Positions 10,530 to 22,048 are shown, numbered from the stretch's first letter. The stretch is DNA of 64,000 nucleotides from Agelaius tricolor (GCA_023055355.1 JALJCS010000022.1:6061001-6125000), one strand, 5' to 3'. Program-made: numbers and translations. Notes: generated by a model not told the origin, from the sequence alone.

Positions 10530-11000
10530 CTCAAAGGGAGTTTTGACCTTTTATTGAACGTATAATCAATAAGATTTTTGCCTTGGTTAAGAGAAGCTGC
10601 TGTCCCCTCATCTGGCTCCTGTGCTAGCTAACCTTCAGAGGAGTGCTTGCCCAAAGAGCCAGGGGACCAGTGCTTGCCCCAGGGACTGAAAACCCTTGTT
10701 TTTCAACTCCTTCAGTGGGAGAGAAGTCTTTATAAACATTTTCCTTGTCGATAGCGCTGTTTGCTTGCTTACCACAGCAGGGCTCCTTCACTTGGCTGAG
10801 GCTGTTCCTTGGTTCAAGCCAAGCCCTTTGTTCTCAGGATTGATTAACTACAGTACTCTATATAATATAGGCAGATATTTATATAGACGTCGCTTCCGTT
10901 CCTGCCTCTGATCTCCCTTAATTTAACTCCATTTCCCCAGCAGCATTGATTTAATAATAAGTGGCTGATTGTTACGGAAATGAAACCGAGAGAAACGCCG
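10530..11000. promoter_or_regulatory. Candidate enhancer block G
   Basis: This is AT-rich sequence with sparse but retained CpGs, including the palindrome GACGTC (10886-10891) and AAACGCCGGC near 10993. Other words include ATAATCAATAAG near 10562 and TTAATTTAAC near 10918. No repeat or gene family is recognised. Confidence 0.38.
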
Positions 11001-11819
11001 GCAAAGATCACTTCCAGAATGGAGAGATGTTTCACCCTTTGGGGATTTTCCTTCTTTTTTCTCAACACCTGAGTGCAACTTTCCTTTCCTGCCCAGGGTT
11101 GACTCTGGGTCACCTGAGGCTGCATCTGTCTCTTGCCACCCAGCCAGATGTGGCTCCCACTGCCCACAAGGGCTCCCTTAAGCTGGATGGAGAAAAGGTG
11201 TTGCTGAGGTTTGCTCCTGAGGGACATTCATGGGGCTGGCCAGGGTTCAAGGGCAGTTCCCTTGCCCTGTGGAGGATGTGAGGGTATTTCAGGTGAGTGA
11301 AGAAGGGCACAGTTGTGGGAACACGCCTCCACCATTGTGCAGGAGTCAGTGACCCCCCTGAGTGATGGGGGATGCTGCCAGCATCCTGCTTCATCCCACC
11401 CAGCCCTCCTGCCTTCACCATCCTTCTCCAACCCAGGCACTCGGTCCCAGCTGCGTGCTCATGGTGCTGTGTAACATAAAATGAGAACAAAACTACATGC
11501 ACAGGAGTCACCAGCAGTATCCCTGGGGGTTCTTGAAGCTTCCCTCTCATTCAGACCTGTCTGACAGTGCTTTTCCTGGAAGAGCAGAGCATATCAGTCT
11601 CTTTCTCCTTGCCTCTTCCTCTTGTCCATAGCACTGCTGGCCAGCCCTAGCCAAGAACAAACTACAAACTGCTATCAAGGAATAAATTTCTTCCTTGATT
11701 TTGGCATTTTGCAAGTTTCCTGCCCTCAGGGTGAACTCCTCACGTGCAAAGGCAGTGACAGCAAAGTGTGGAACCCAGGCACATCATCTCCGACCAGGGG
11801 AGAAAGCCCAGAGAGCAGT
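11001..11819. other. Non-coding DNA, GC-richer
   Basis: Overlapping frames run on both strands with Pro, Ser and Gly bias. The longest is a minus-strand frame at 11110-11550. None resembles a known domain and none is flanked by convincing splice sites. I see no gene. Confidence 0.6.
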
Positions 11820-12110
11820 TCAAAGGCAATCGGGTGCTTTCCTTAATTTCAATTAAATCCTAACTGCCCCTTCACATCACCTAATCACTGAGGGGCTGAT
11901 TCAGCTCCTTCTGCAAAACAGGACATGTATCAATAGCCAGAGCCAAACACTCCTTCCTGGAAATCTGCAGTGCACAATAGTAAATACAGAGAACGGGGAC
12001 TATTCATGTGTTAACAATGCAGCGGCAGCAGCCCTTTATTGTCACACACATTGTTAAACCCACAAAGAGCAACTGGTAGGTTAAATCTATTTTAGCTGGG
12101 AAAGCTTGAC
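11820..12110. promoter_or_regulatory. Candidate enhancer block H with inverted SOX-type sites
   Basis: The words TTAACAATG (12011-12019) and CATTGTTAA (12049-12057) are exact reverse complements 29 bp apart, each holding a SOX core (ACAAT). A third ATTGT core lies at 12038-12042. CpG-retaining GCAGCGGCAGC sits between the arms, and a homeodomain-like TTTCAATTAAATCC lies near 11849. The block is repeat-free; its role is inferred. Confidence 0.42.
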
Positions 12111-12326
12111 AAAAATCCTTGCCACCAAGCATTTGATACTGATCACAGTGTCACATCAGGGAACAGCAAGCTCAAAAGAACAAGTCATTTTTTTTTTATT
12201 TCTGAACTTTAGAGGCAACGGCCTCTCCTCTTCGCTGGCTCCCCAGGTCTTAGTCCTCTTAGTAGGAGGTGGTCTTTTTTTTTATTTTTATTTTTCTTCA
12301 TGCCACTCAATGAGAGCAAATTCGCA

Positions 12327-12344
12327 GGGGTGGGGAGGGGAGGG
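12327..12344 (+). other. Tight G-quadruplex motif
   Basis: Four G-runs (4, 4, 4 and 3) are separated by single bases (T, A, A), giving GGGGTGGGGAGGGGAGGG. Single-base loops favour a very stable parallel quadruplex. It is the strongest such motif I see in the window. A long T-rich stretch (12277-12300) lies just upstream. Confidence 0.8.
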
Positions 12345-12439
12345 TAAAAAAAGCAGGAAACATAGAATGCTGTATTGAGGCAACACAGGTGGATGGGAAT
12401 GTGAACAGAAGCTTCTTTCTCAAGGGAAATCAAATCCAA

Positions 12440-12730
12440 ACCTCGGGATGGCAGCAAAGGGTGTGGCTTGCGAGGCAGCAGGACTGCTGGTGGCAAACAA
12501 TCACGGCATAAATCAGCTGTCTCATACAGAGACAGCCTACCTAGAGCATCTCTCTGAAATAAACACCTTGGTATTAGCACAAAAGGCTCGACTCAGATGG
12601 GTCTGTTTGAGCTGCAAACATTACTGCAACCTATTCATTTTTCCTAGGAATTTTCTATGCAATGGGACCAGATGTTTTTTCCCCCCTGTAACACACTCCC
12701 ATCTGAAATTATGCTAATTATCACAGGCAG
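12440..12730. promoter_or_regulatory. Possible regulatory block I with short hairpin
   Basis: Repeat-free sequence holds a perfect inverted repeat: GCTGTCTC (12516-12523), a 5-base loop, then GAGACAGC (12529-12536). It overlaps open frames on both strands with no protein similarity. Stems of this size are expected by chance several times in a window this long, so the call is weak. Confidence 0.25.
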
Positions 12731-12748
12731 TGTCCACAAAGGTCTCTT

Positions 12749-12784
12749 AAAAAAAAACAAACAAAAAACCAAGAACAAACAAAC
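12749..12784. repeat. A-rich (CAAA-type) tract
   Basis: A nine-base A run passes into CAAA and CAAAAAA variants. It is one of several compositionally similar tracts in the window. Confidence 0.8.
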
Positions 12785-15489
12785 TCTTAGTCTGCAAAAG
12801 GACAAAGCTCCCCTGAAGAAGATGGGAAAATAATTCTTATGCAGCACCATTTGTCCCCATTGCAGGGATCACTGAATACTGCCAGGAAGGTCTGGTATGA
12901 CAAGGGGACATTAGTGTTATCCAGCTGCTGGAGTCTGTCTGTTGCCTAGTGGAATATTCTTATTTAGATGATGGCAATGAGTGACCCCTTAAAAAGGTAA
13001 TTCAAAGCTTCCAAAGTAGGATCCCACACTGATTTCATAAAAATGTTGGTTTTATAGGGACATTGAAGATATCTCTGTAATTGTGGATGCCTTTCATATT
13101 AAGGTGTTCCTCTTAAATTTTACAAGTGGATTTTTAACATTTGTAGAAATAACAACTCACTGGGAGGATAAAGCCCAGGGCTCTCACCACAAAACACCAT
13201 TTTTTATAATTCCCATGCCTCAGAGTAGCAGGGTCACTAGGGGATAAGAAATTGCATATGCTGTATTTTCTGGGAAGTGTGGATGACATTGGTCCCTGAA
13301 AATCCTTCTGTGTACATATGGGTGAAGAGAGGGGTCTGGATTAAGGTCTTTGGATGTAAAAGGAACTTGGAAAATGCCAATAGACAGGATTTTGAACTAC
13401 CCACCAGAGGACATTGTGACTGGTGTGTCATGCAGGGAAACCTCGGATTAAGGAATTTACCAGCTAAAACAAACTTCACATTCCAGAACACTCTAAAAGA
13501 ATTTTTCAAGGAGAGGAAAAAAAAAAAAAGATCTGGTTCAAAACCAGGGCTATATTGAACTCAGTGATCCTCATAAGCATCACTACCTCAGCTTGGGCAG
13601 CCAGGTGCCTTTCAGCTACCCCAGGGACAAGGGTGAACTGCAACTGCACCTGATCCCCCTGTCAGAGGCTGATGTGGTTCCTGCACCAAGTTCCTTTGTC
13701 GTACTGCCACTCTGCTGAGAACCTTATGGCTCAATTTTATGGATTAATTTTATGCCATTGAAAGTCAGCCAGGCAGTGTGGAGAGGCTGTTTGCTCAGCC
13801 ATAGCAGGAGTATCTGAAAACACTGACATCTTGTGACAGTTTGGAGTGAGATGACAACAGAAAAGAGCTGGAGAGCTGGCAGGGTGTCCGTGCCTCTGCA
13901 AGGACTGGAGATTTTAAGGAGGCTTTTACATTTATTGCCATTTTTCACATTCCTTCTGCACCACAGCCCATTTGGAGGCCCTGCTGCTGCCACTGTGGGC
14001 AGGTTCACATGGCATTGAAGGTGTTTAAGCCCTGATTTTCTGTCCACCTTGCTGCTGATTCACACTGTTATCCTTCAAACAAAGGTTTGCCAGCCTAAAT
14101 CTTGCGATAGCATCTGTAGCCCCAGTGTGGGGACAGTCCCACTACCACCCTCTCCTGCAACCTACAGCCTCTCCTGTCTCCCACAGCCCCCTTCCCATGC
14201 AGTGATGGCTCCCAGGACTTTGTGGGCACACCCTGCACTGCCCCCCACACATCTGGACACCTACAGGACCCCCTGCCCAAATGCTGCATGAAGAATGGCA
14301 GCAGCCTCACATCAGTAAAACATTTTGTGTCTCTGAAAACTTTAAGACCGCAGTGAGGAAACATCTGGCTGATGCTGCCAGTGGAGCAGAAATGGGGCAG
14401 GGCTGTGGTGTGTGTTGCTGCATCTTTGCCCAAATTGTCATCATGGCTCAAAGGGCCAGCTGAGTGGCTGCCCTCCAAACCAAACCAGAGGAAAATGTGC
14501 TGTCAGAGAAGCCACACCAAGTCCCTGGTCTGGACAAAGGCATCAGATTGGTCCAGGGTTTCATCTTGTGTGAAAGTCTTTGGTTTAGATTGTTTATTTA
14601 TGAAAAATAGGTATTTTTAAGCCTAGTCAGTTAAATTGAGGTGGCATTTTCTAGCCCAGCCAGATTTTCCTTCCCCATGGGAGCAGTCAAGTCTCAATAG
14701 ACTGGGTGACTGCCAACCTCAAATGTTTAAATTCCAGAATCAGGAGATTTGCCTTAAAATTATAAGATGAAAAAGGAATTGGAGTTGCTTATTTACTTAG
14801 CTCTTTGCTTAGGTCTTTTGAGGAGTGAGTATCATCTTTTCAAACTTTACTGGCAACCACTATGAGAGACTATTTTTTTTTAAAGAAATGACAAGAATTT
14901 CATATATTCATATGATTCCTGGAGCTGTCAATTTAGGGAAAATTATCAGGACTCAAGATAAGACTGTGAAAGCTGGTATTGTTGGGACTCAAATTTAAAG
15001 TTATTTTGTAACTTAGCTACAGAGTAGAAAAGCAATAAAAATAATGTGGTTATAGGACATTATTTATTCCATATCTAACAGCTATATAAATACTATTAAA
15101 TGGAGGAATGTTGCCTAATTAGTTCAATTCCTTTTCATTTGCAGGAATATGTTATAAGAAGTATCAAATAAATAAATGTTGATAATTATGACAAACAACA
15201 TAAAAGTCTTGCTGTGAAAATTTAAAGCAATTTTGTTATAGTTTGAAAAGAAATAGCTGGTTGAGAAACCAGTCAGCTCTTTCCAACTTCTTTTATTAAA
15301 GAGAAACTAGACTGTTTTTAAATTTCTTTCTTTGAAAGATCCCGAGGTGTTACGAATAGTCTGCTAAGCAGAGTCCAGGTAAGGCTGATGAACTGCTTTA
15401 ACCAGCTTCTGTTTCCAAAATTAAAGTTCTGTGGGCAGAAGAGGTCGTCAGGGTGGCTTGCTTTTTCCTTATTGAAGTCGTGTTTGGGC
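12785..15489. other. Non-coding DNA, no gene recognised
   Basis: The first half is mixed, with a GC-richer patch at about 13.6-14.5 kb that gives overlapping chance frames on both strands. The second half, from 14.6 kb, is strongly AT-rich with TATA- and ATAAATAAA-like words and no open frames of note. An A run interrupts at 13517-13530. I see no supported function. Confidence 0.6.
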
Positions 15490-15830
15490 TTCACAGATTT
15501 TAAAGCCAGAAGGGACTATTATGATTCTCTTGCCTGACCTCCTGCATAACACAGACTGCAGAACCTCACCCAATAATTTTCGCATCAAACCCATAACTTC
15601 TGTTTGATCTAGAGCATATCTTTTACATCAAGACTGGATATCTTCTTAAAGGCTTCAAAAGTGATGGGGAATCTACCAAGTTCCTAGATAAGATAGTTTG
15701 AATTTGTCTAACTTCAGCTTTCAATCACTGGATCTCATTATGCCTTTTTCTGCTAGATTAAAGACTCTTCTTCCATCAGAAACCTCTTCCCATGTAGGTA
15801 CTTGAAGACCTGGAGAGGGTGATAAGAGAG
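15490..15830 (-). mobile_element. Old CR1-family LINE 3' fragment, minus strand
   Basis: The plus strand reads as the reverse complement of a CR1 3' end. Recognisable segments are the GGCCCTTCTGGCTT-like block (about 15500-15525), a TGACCTCCTGCATAACACAG segment (15535-15554), an AACCCATAACTTCTG-like segment (15588-15602), and TTATGCCTTTTTCTGCTAGA (15738-15757) followed by CCCATGTAGGTACTTG. The pattern matches an old amniote CR1 consensus as I remember it from turtles and crocodilians. No reverse-transcriptase coding part remains. The 5' limit near 15830 is where similarity fades. Confidence 0.8.
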
Positions 15831-16359
15831 GATGATATTTCTTGAATGGTTGAAGAGAATGTGTCACCTTAACAAAGATAAAAACTTATCTGTGGATATT
15901 CTTTATTTTCCCCCCAGTTTAGTGCTGGTAAAAGGTGAAACCAGTAGTCTGCTCTGGTGAGCAAAAATTACTGCCAAGAATAAAGGCTACAGCATCAAAC
16001 TCTGACTAACTCATTGTAAGGTATATTATTGTGGATTTTAAAATGTCTGTCAATTAAATTGCCCTTCCTTTTTCCAGGTAGAGACATTATTGTATAGTAG
16101 GATGCAGCATCTGCCCATATGATTGGAGATTGTGTTTTTAACAGGCATTTACAGTTTTAATTCACTCAGGAATGATCCATTTTACTATTTTTTTATCCTT
16201 TCCTTTCTAAACACAAGCACAAGAATAGCGTCACCTCAGGCTACGTCTGTTTTAAAAATGTTTACTACAGTCCCAGGAAAAAGTCTATTTTTTGTGTGTG
16301 TGAATCTACATGAAGGGCTAATTTTTGCTGTAGGCTAATTGTGAAACTACATACACTTT

Positions 16360-16408
16360 AAAAAAAATAAAAACAACCAACCAAACAAGCAAAAAAAACC
16401 CCACAAAC
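16360..16408. repeat. A-rich tract with CCAA and CCCC
   Basis: An AAAAAAATAAAAAC start passes into CCAACCAAAC and ends in AAAAAAAACCCC. It has the same compositional style as the tracts at 12.75, 18.75, 20.78 and 22.0 kb. Confidence 0.8.
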
Positions 16409-18711
16409 TGAAATGCAGCACCTCCATTCCCAAACAACTCCTTTCCTGCCCATCTAAAACAGTCTTATTGTTATAAAATAGGAGAGGACAAAGGAAGTAC
16501 AGAAAAGAAATATTTGCATGGAGGTCAGTGGCTGCTGATTCTCTCCATGAATGACCTTTTCCTCCCTCTTCAGACCACTGACAAGAATCCCAGGGATTAT
16601 TTGGCCAAGGAGTTTACAGGAACACTACACTGTATATTGTTTGTCCAAGGTGGATAGTGCCATAAAGTGAATTCAGCTGGAATGCTCCACACCTTTGTGT
16701 GAAGGAACAAAGGAGATTATTAATGAACAGTGGTGAACCACATGGTGCTGGATTCATGTTACAAACTCTGTCCTGCATCCTTTTTGACAAAACACAGCAC
16801 TCACTTCCACACACACTGCCTGACTTGAACAGAGTAACATTTCCAGGCCAGCACTGGAGCTCCCAAACTCATATCTGGTGCCTTTCCAGGGCCCTGTCTT
16901 TCCAAAGGGAATATCTAACTGTATATTATCAATTGCTTTAGGGTTAAGGAAAAATTGGGATTTTTTTTCCCCCATTTCATTATGTAATTCTTGACAGTCT
17001 GAGGTGGAGCCAGGAGCTCTGCAGGATCAAGTCCTCAAAGCAGAAGATGGATATGACCACAAGAATAATTTTTTTTCCAGAGAAATTATTTTCTTACATC
17101 TGAAAAAACCCAAACCTTTTTTAACATCGTGTTTCACTTTTTCCATTGTGCAAACATTAGGGATAAGGATGGAAATAGCTAATGGTATTTTTGGCCCGGC
17201 TCAGTGATGTTTTGGATAAAGATAAAATTCTGGGTGTTTCAGCAGAATTGGCTTTATCCGCACCATGAGGTGCTCCAGCCTCTCCTGTGGGTTTGTCCAC
17301 GTGCTGGTTGGGCAGTAGAGGTCTGGCATTCAGCCAGTGTCATCCAAAGAGCTGAAAGGGCCTGAAGAAGCTGGGAGAGTTACGTGCATACAGACAGGTC
17401 TGTTTCCTTGAAACAGGCAGGGCACACAGTTTACCTTTTGGAGCCAGCATCTGCCAATACAAACTAAACTTTCCAGTGTTCAGTTGGGAATTAGCCCACA
17501 GAACCCAGTTTGAAAAGCAGTGCTGGATCTGGAACTAACACGTCCCTGTTCAGCCCCAGCCTGCAGGCATGCAGCAGAAAAGATCACACTGTCTTTGGTG
17601 ACACCCAGCCACTCTCAAGCAAGGAATGTTAAACCAACATTGGTAAATAAATTTTTTAAGTAAAGGCTCTTCTAAAGGCCACTTATTATCCCAAGACACC
17701 TCATCAGCTGCCCATGGATATGGGAACCTGTCTCTTCACAAACAGGTGTCAGCCTGGCAGCCCCACTGCCGTTCCCTGGGCTTTCCTGCCCGTGCACAGA
17801 GCAGCCTGTATGGATGAAAGCAGCTGCTCTGCAGGCGTCTGCAGCAGCAGAATCCAGCAGCCTGCTGATGTCTGGGTCAGGCACTGCCTGCCCTGCAGCC
17901 CTTGGCCATCCTGGCTCAGCCCCATGTCCTCCCCAGTGGTGGCTGGTGGCAGCAGTCCCTCTCTGGTCCCCATGCAGTCAACCCAAACCTGTTCCACTGC
18001 ATCCCTGGGGGATTTTCAGCTGCAGAGACAGGTGGAGAGGCAACAATGAGCAACACAGGGGTTTAATTTGTTCCCCCTGGCACAGTAGCACCTTGAGCAC
18101 AGGTAGGAAGGTGGCACCTGGGGGAATGTTCTCCAAAAAGCCCCCTCTAAAGGGCTGGACTCCTCACCCTGTCCTGGTGTCCCCCTTGGAAGCACACAAA
18201 GCTGTTGCTCAGCTTGCTTTTCCTCTCTATGAAATGTAGTGAGCAGAAGTAGCAACCCACTTCACAGGCATGCTGTGAGACCTCCTTAATGAATGTGCAT
18301 GAAGGACCCAGGGATGATAAATGCAAAATAACAAATAAAGAAAACCATGGAGTCTCAGAGCACTGCTAAAGGAAGTCAAGCATGTGATGAAAAGAGGTTT
18401 TAATAGATCCTGACCAAACCTCCCTGTGTTGCAGGCCTGTGAGCAAAATGCAGTTTGCTTCATGCCACGTGTGAGGAGACTTAGAAAGCCAATTAAAACT
18501 GTAAGTAAAGTCTGGAAATTTTAACTTCCTTTTTTTTTTCAGCATGAGATTTTTAGGCTGTCTAATCCTAGGCACATCTGAGCTGTAAAGCACCTGTGCT
18601 GTGCTGTGGTTTGGTGATCTAGTGCTGATATCCTGGGCGGTAGCATAAAATATTCACAAAGACAAATGTGAACTGAAGCTGTACAAGCTCCCTCTACCAG
18701 CTGTGTGGACC

Positions 18712-18808
18712 AAAAAAAAAACAAATCAAATCACCCCAAAAAACCCAAAACAAAAACAAAAAACAAACAAACAAAAAAAAAAACACCAAAAAAGAAAAAC
18801 CAAAAAAT
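18712..18808. repeat. A-rich (CAAA/CCAAA) tract
   Basis: This is the longest of the A/C-only tracts, nearly 100 bp of A runs broken by C, CC or CCCC, including a (CAAA)n core. One strand is almost free of G and T. Confidence 0.85.
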
Positions 18809-19244
18809 ATTCCACCCAGTTAAAGGACATGTAGCAAGGAATCAGAAGTGCCTCCACATATGGGAGTTAGTCTGTGTGCTTTAAAAGCCAAATTATCAGG
18901 GTTTTGTGAACAATGTTCTCCTGACAAGTCAGGTGAATTTTATTCCTTGCTTTCAGTTGCTCCAGTGAATTTTATGCAGCTCTCTAGAGAGGCTCAAGCT
19001 CACAGCACTTCTTCCAAAAATGTCATCTTTTCTGTCTTTGTTGCATCCCTCTCCTTGTCAAACTTCCACTGCTCCAGTCCCCAACTCTTTTAAATGGGCC
19101 TTTCCTGCTCTTTTTTTGTGCTTTAATGGCTGCACGTAGCCAAAAGTTTTTCTTCCTGTCAGACCTGAAACACCCATGAAGTTAAACTTCTTCCCTTTGA
19201 CAGAAGAAGAGGGGCATGGAGACTTGGAAACCTCCTGGAAGGAG

Positions 19245-19283
19245 AGAATGAACAGTCAGAATGAACAGTCAGAATGAACAGTC
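19245..19283. repeat. 13-bp tandem repeat, three copies
   Basis: The unit AGAATGAACAGTC occurs three times without mismatch (19245-19257, 19258-19270, 19271-19283). Identity of all copies suggests recent slippage. No coding frame uses it. Confidence 0.95.
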
Positions 19284-19959
19284 AGGATGGGTCTGTGAGA
19301 GGCTGGTACTCTGGGTGTCCATGGGTTAAGTTGTCCCTCCTTCACAATGCCTCTGAGGGATGTGCCATGATTTCCTATAACACGTGAGGTTTGGACAACA
19401 TTGGAAGAACAAGTAGTAGAGAAGAGAAGGTGTGGGATTTGAGGGATTTTTTGTTAGTTTTGATCCCATAATATATAGGATGTGAGGCCCAAAGTAGAGG
19501 CTGAAGGAGCAGAAGCCTTTCCAGGTACTGCTGGATGTGTCCCCTTGACAAAGGCAGGCATAGCAGGGGCTCAGCCTGGTCTATCCAAACTCACCCTTCA
19601 GGGCAGGTCTGTTTACCACTGCTCTCTCCTGGTTCTCCAGAGAATCATGGCATTCATTAATGCCACGAGGAATGCTGGGGACACCTGCCCTGCTCCAGTG
19701 ACTCTGCAGTGGCAGGAGGTGGTGGCTGCTCCAGCCCAGGGAGGACGTGGATGACTGACCCAGGAGCAGAGATCCCAGTATCCTGTTACTAACCCAGCAC
19801 CCAGCTAGACCCCCAACTCTCCTCTCTTTTTGTTTTCTTTTTTCCTTTAAAGGGCATTTGCTGCACCAGCTGCCAGAAGATCTCAATTGCATCATGTCAG
19901 CAGATCCATCTCAGGCTGGTGTTTTATTCCAGGGAAGGCTGGGCTCAACTCTTCCGTTG
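19284..19959. other. Non-coding DNA, nothing specific seen
   Basis: This is mixed-composition unique DNA. Frames at 19482-19754 (plus) and 19581-19895 (minus) overlap and match nothing I know. Confidence 0.6.
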
Positions 19960-20250
19960 AACAATTAAATCCATGCGCGCCAAACTCGAACCAGGCTCTG
20001 CTGGAGGAGAACAATAAATATTGGTGACTTGAGGCAAGTCTGGCTTTTGTGACGTTTGATGACAACTGGTATCACTTACAAAAATTACATCATAAAGAAA
20101 AAGCAATGAAATTGCATGTCATCAGGCATCACTAAATGTCAGAAGAAATATGTTTATCCTTTGTTTTCAGATCCAAATTCAGTTTTAACATTTAAATGAA
20201 ATCTAGGACCATTTTGATATTTATCAGGCACCATTACAAAAAGTGCTGGG
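19960..20250. promoter_or_regulatory. Possible conserved regulatory block
   Basis: AT-rich, repeat-free DNA retains a tight CpG group (CCATGCGCGCCAAACTCG, about 19972-19989) followed by CRE/AP-1-like words (TGACGTTTGATGACA near 20050, TTACATCATAA near 20085). It resembles the enhancer-like blocks at 6-12 kb. The role is inferred. Confidence 0.33.
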
Positions 20251-20753
20251 GTATTTTTGTTTGCTAACTTGCTCATTGCCAAGGGTGGTGTGTTGTTTAT
20301 GTTCCTGTTCTTTCAAGCCAATTTATGCTCAGTAGAGCATCCTCTGAATTGAAACATCCCCTTCCTCTTTACCCCACCCACTTATTTTTGTCTGTTCTCA
20401 TCCTCTGGAGGATTCATGGGCTGGCAGTTTGTTGAAAACCTCAGTGTAATCAATGGCAATACTGGGCCTGGAGTGAGATTCACAGAGGTCTGGTATTAGC
20501 AATAATCCATAGGTTTATTGAGATACTTGGAGACGTAAACACTTTGTCTCCTGTTTTTTTGTAAGCTAAATAAAATTAGGACTGTCTGGACCACTGCACC
20601 ACAGCTCTGTGGTTCAAACAAAACAAACCCTCCCTCTGGACATGAACCTCAAGATCCTATATATAACCATGGATGTTAAAATAAATGCTATTATTAAGCA
20701 ACATTAGAATTTTCAGCTATTCTGGGTGCTTTAATATCTATTGCTGTACACAT

Positions 20754-20820
20754 AAAAAAAACCCAAACAAACAAAAAACAAAAACAAAACAAGAAAAACC
20801 AACAAAAACACACAGAGAAA
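20754..20820. repeat. A-rich (CAAA) tract
   Basis: This tract is almost entirely A and C with one G, built from CAAACAAAC and CAAAAAC variants. Confidence 0.85.
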
Positions 20821-21966
20821 CCTTAAAATGCATGTCTTAGTATTGAGGTCCTTTTGCTGGTCAAATTCTAAAAATTCTTTCTTGTCTTTGCACGAAGTGG
20901 TAGATCACATGAGAAACCTGGCCTGGGGTTCATTACTGTGTTTGTCAAGTTTCACTTTTGATAATTGAAACAAATGTAAAAAGTTACAGTTCAGGGAGGA
21001 ATAGGTAGAAGAAAGCAGAAATGGCACTCAGCAAGCATCTGGGAGGGTACAAATGTCATTTCTCTTTGAAACAGCACACAACAGCATTCAGCACCTTTTA
21101 CAGCAACCTACATCTCCACGGTGTCTGAAACCAGTGAGTTCTTTGAGCAGAAGTGCTTTGCCATTGCTTTCATTGTTAACAATGTCCCCTGATGTCTAAT
21201 GCAGGGGGAAAAAATATGCTCAAGTTTTTTGCCTCAGCCATAGCAGATGAATGTGTTCCCCTCCTCCTGTAGCCCGTACACAAAAGGTGCGGCTGCCCCA
21301 CGCGCCTCTCCAGGGCAAACTGGGCACACAGCTTCAGGGTCTGCTCACACATCAGCCACAACTTTGCATCTAAGCACTTGGAAGATTGGCTAAAGCCTGC
21401 CCTGTACCTTTATCACAAGTTAAGCCCCCTGAAGGTTTCAGTGTTTTTCATTTGGAAAGCTGCTAGGAGGGGTCGGGGGAGTTGCTTTTTGACTCTGGGG
21501 GATCTAAACCCAATTAAACTATGCAAAAAGTACATTTCTGGAACAATTTTGCTGTAAAAGTTTCAGTCAAGTTCTACTTGTTGAGTTTTTGGCTCATCCC
21601 TAAAGAGCCAAAAAAGGGGGAAATATATTATTTTTTTTTCCTCCTGGATGGTGCACAGGCTGCCAGTTCATGCAAACTGAATAATCATTGCTGGGTGTTA
21701 GGTCTCAGATTTTCTGATGATTTTAAAGCAAGGCAGGGGCAGCTGCAGTTGTTTTACACTGAGGAATTTCAAAGAATCATCATATGCTTTTTCTTTTAGT
21801 TGAAATGCTTAAAATATTCCTGTTCCTAAAGTAAGCTGAATTTACACACATTTATATGTATATATAAACAAACACATACTAAGGCTCTAAGTCTGCTGGG
21901 GAAAAAAAAAAAGTAGCAGTTGAAGCAGGAATACATCTAAGTTATTCTGGGAGACTATGAAAGCAT

Positions 21967-22048
21967 CAAAAAATAAATAAAACCTATAAAAAACCCCAAA
22001 CCACAAAAAAAAAAAAAAAAAGGAAAAAAAAAAGAAAATATAAAAATC
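21967..22048. repeat. A-rich tract with 17-base poly(A)
   Basis: An AATAAATAAAACC start, then AAAAAACCCC, then a 17-base A run (22005-22021), then AGGAAAAAA. An AATAAA precedes the A run by about 30 bp, but no gene-like sequence lies upstream, so a retrocopy tail cannot be claimed. Confidence 0.8.

Larger units (their letters stand above)
15831..19244. other. Non-coding DNA, no gene recognised
   Basis: This is mostly unique DNA. A GC-richer patch at 17.7-18.2 kb gives overlapping Ser/Pro/Cys-rich frames on both strands without domain character. Two A-rich tracts are listed separately. No promoter, exon or RNA gene can be supported. Confidence 0.6.

Noticed and set aside
11110..11550. 146-codon minus-strand frame
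   Set aside because: It lies in a GC-richer patch with overlapping frames in other phases and no domain or splice signals.
21967..22048. Processed-pseudogene tail (AATAAA then 17 A)
   Set aside because: The upstream sequence is not gene-like, and the AATAAA lies within the A-rich tract itself.
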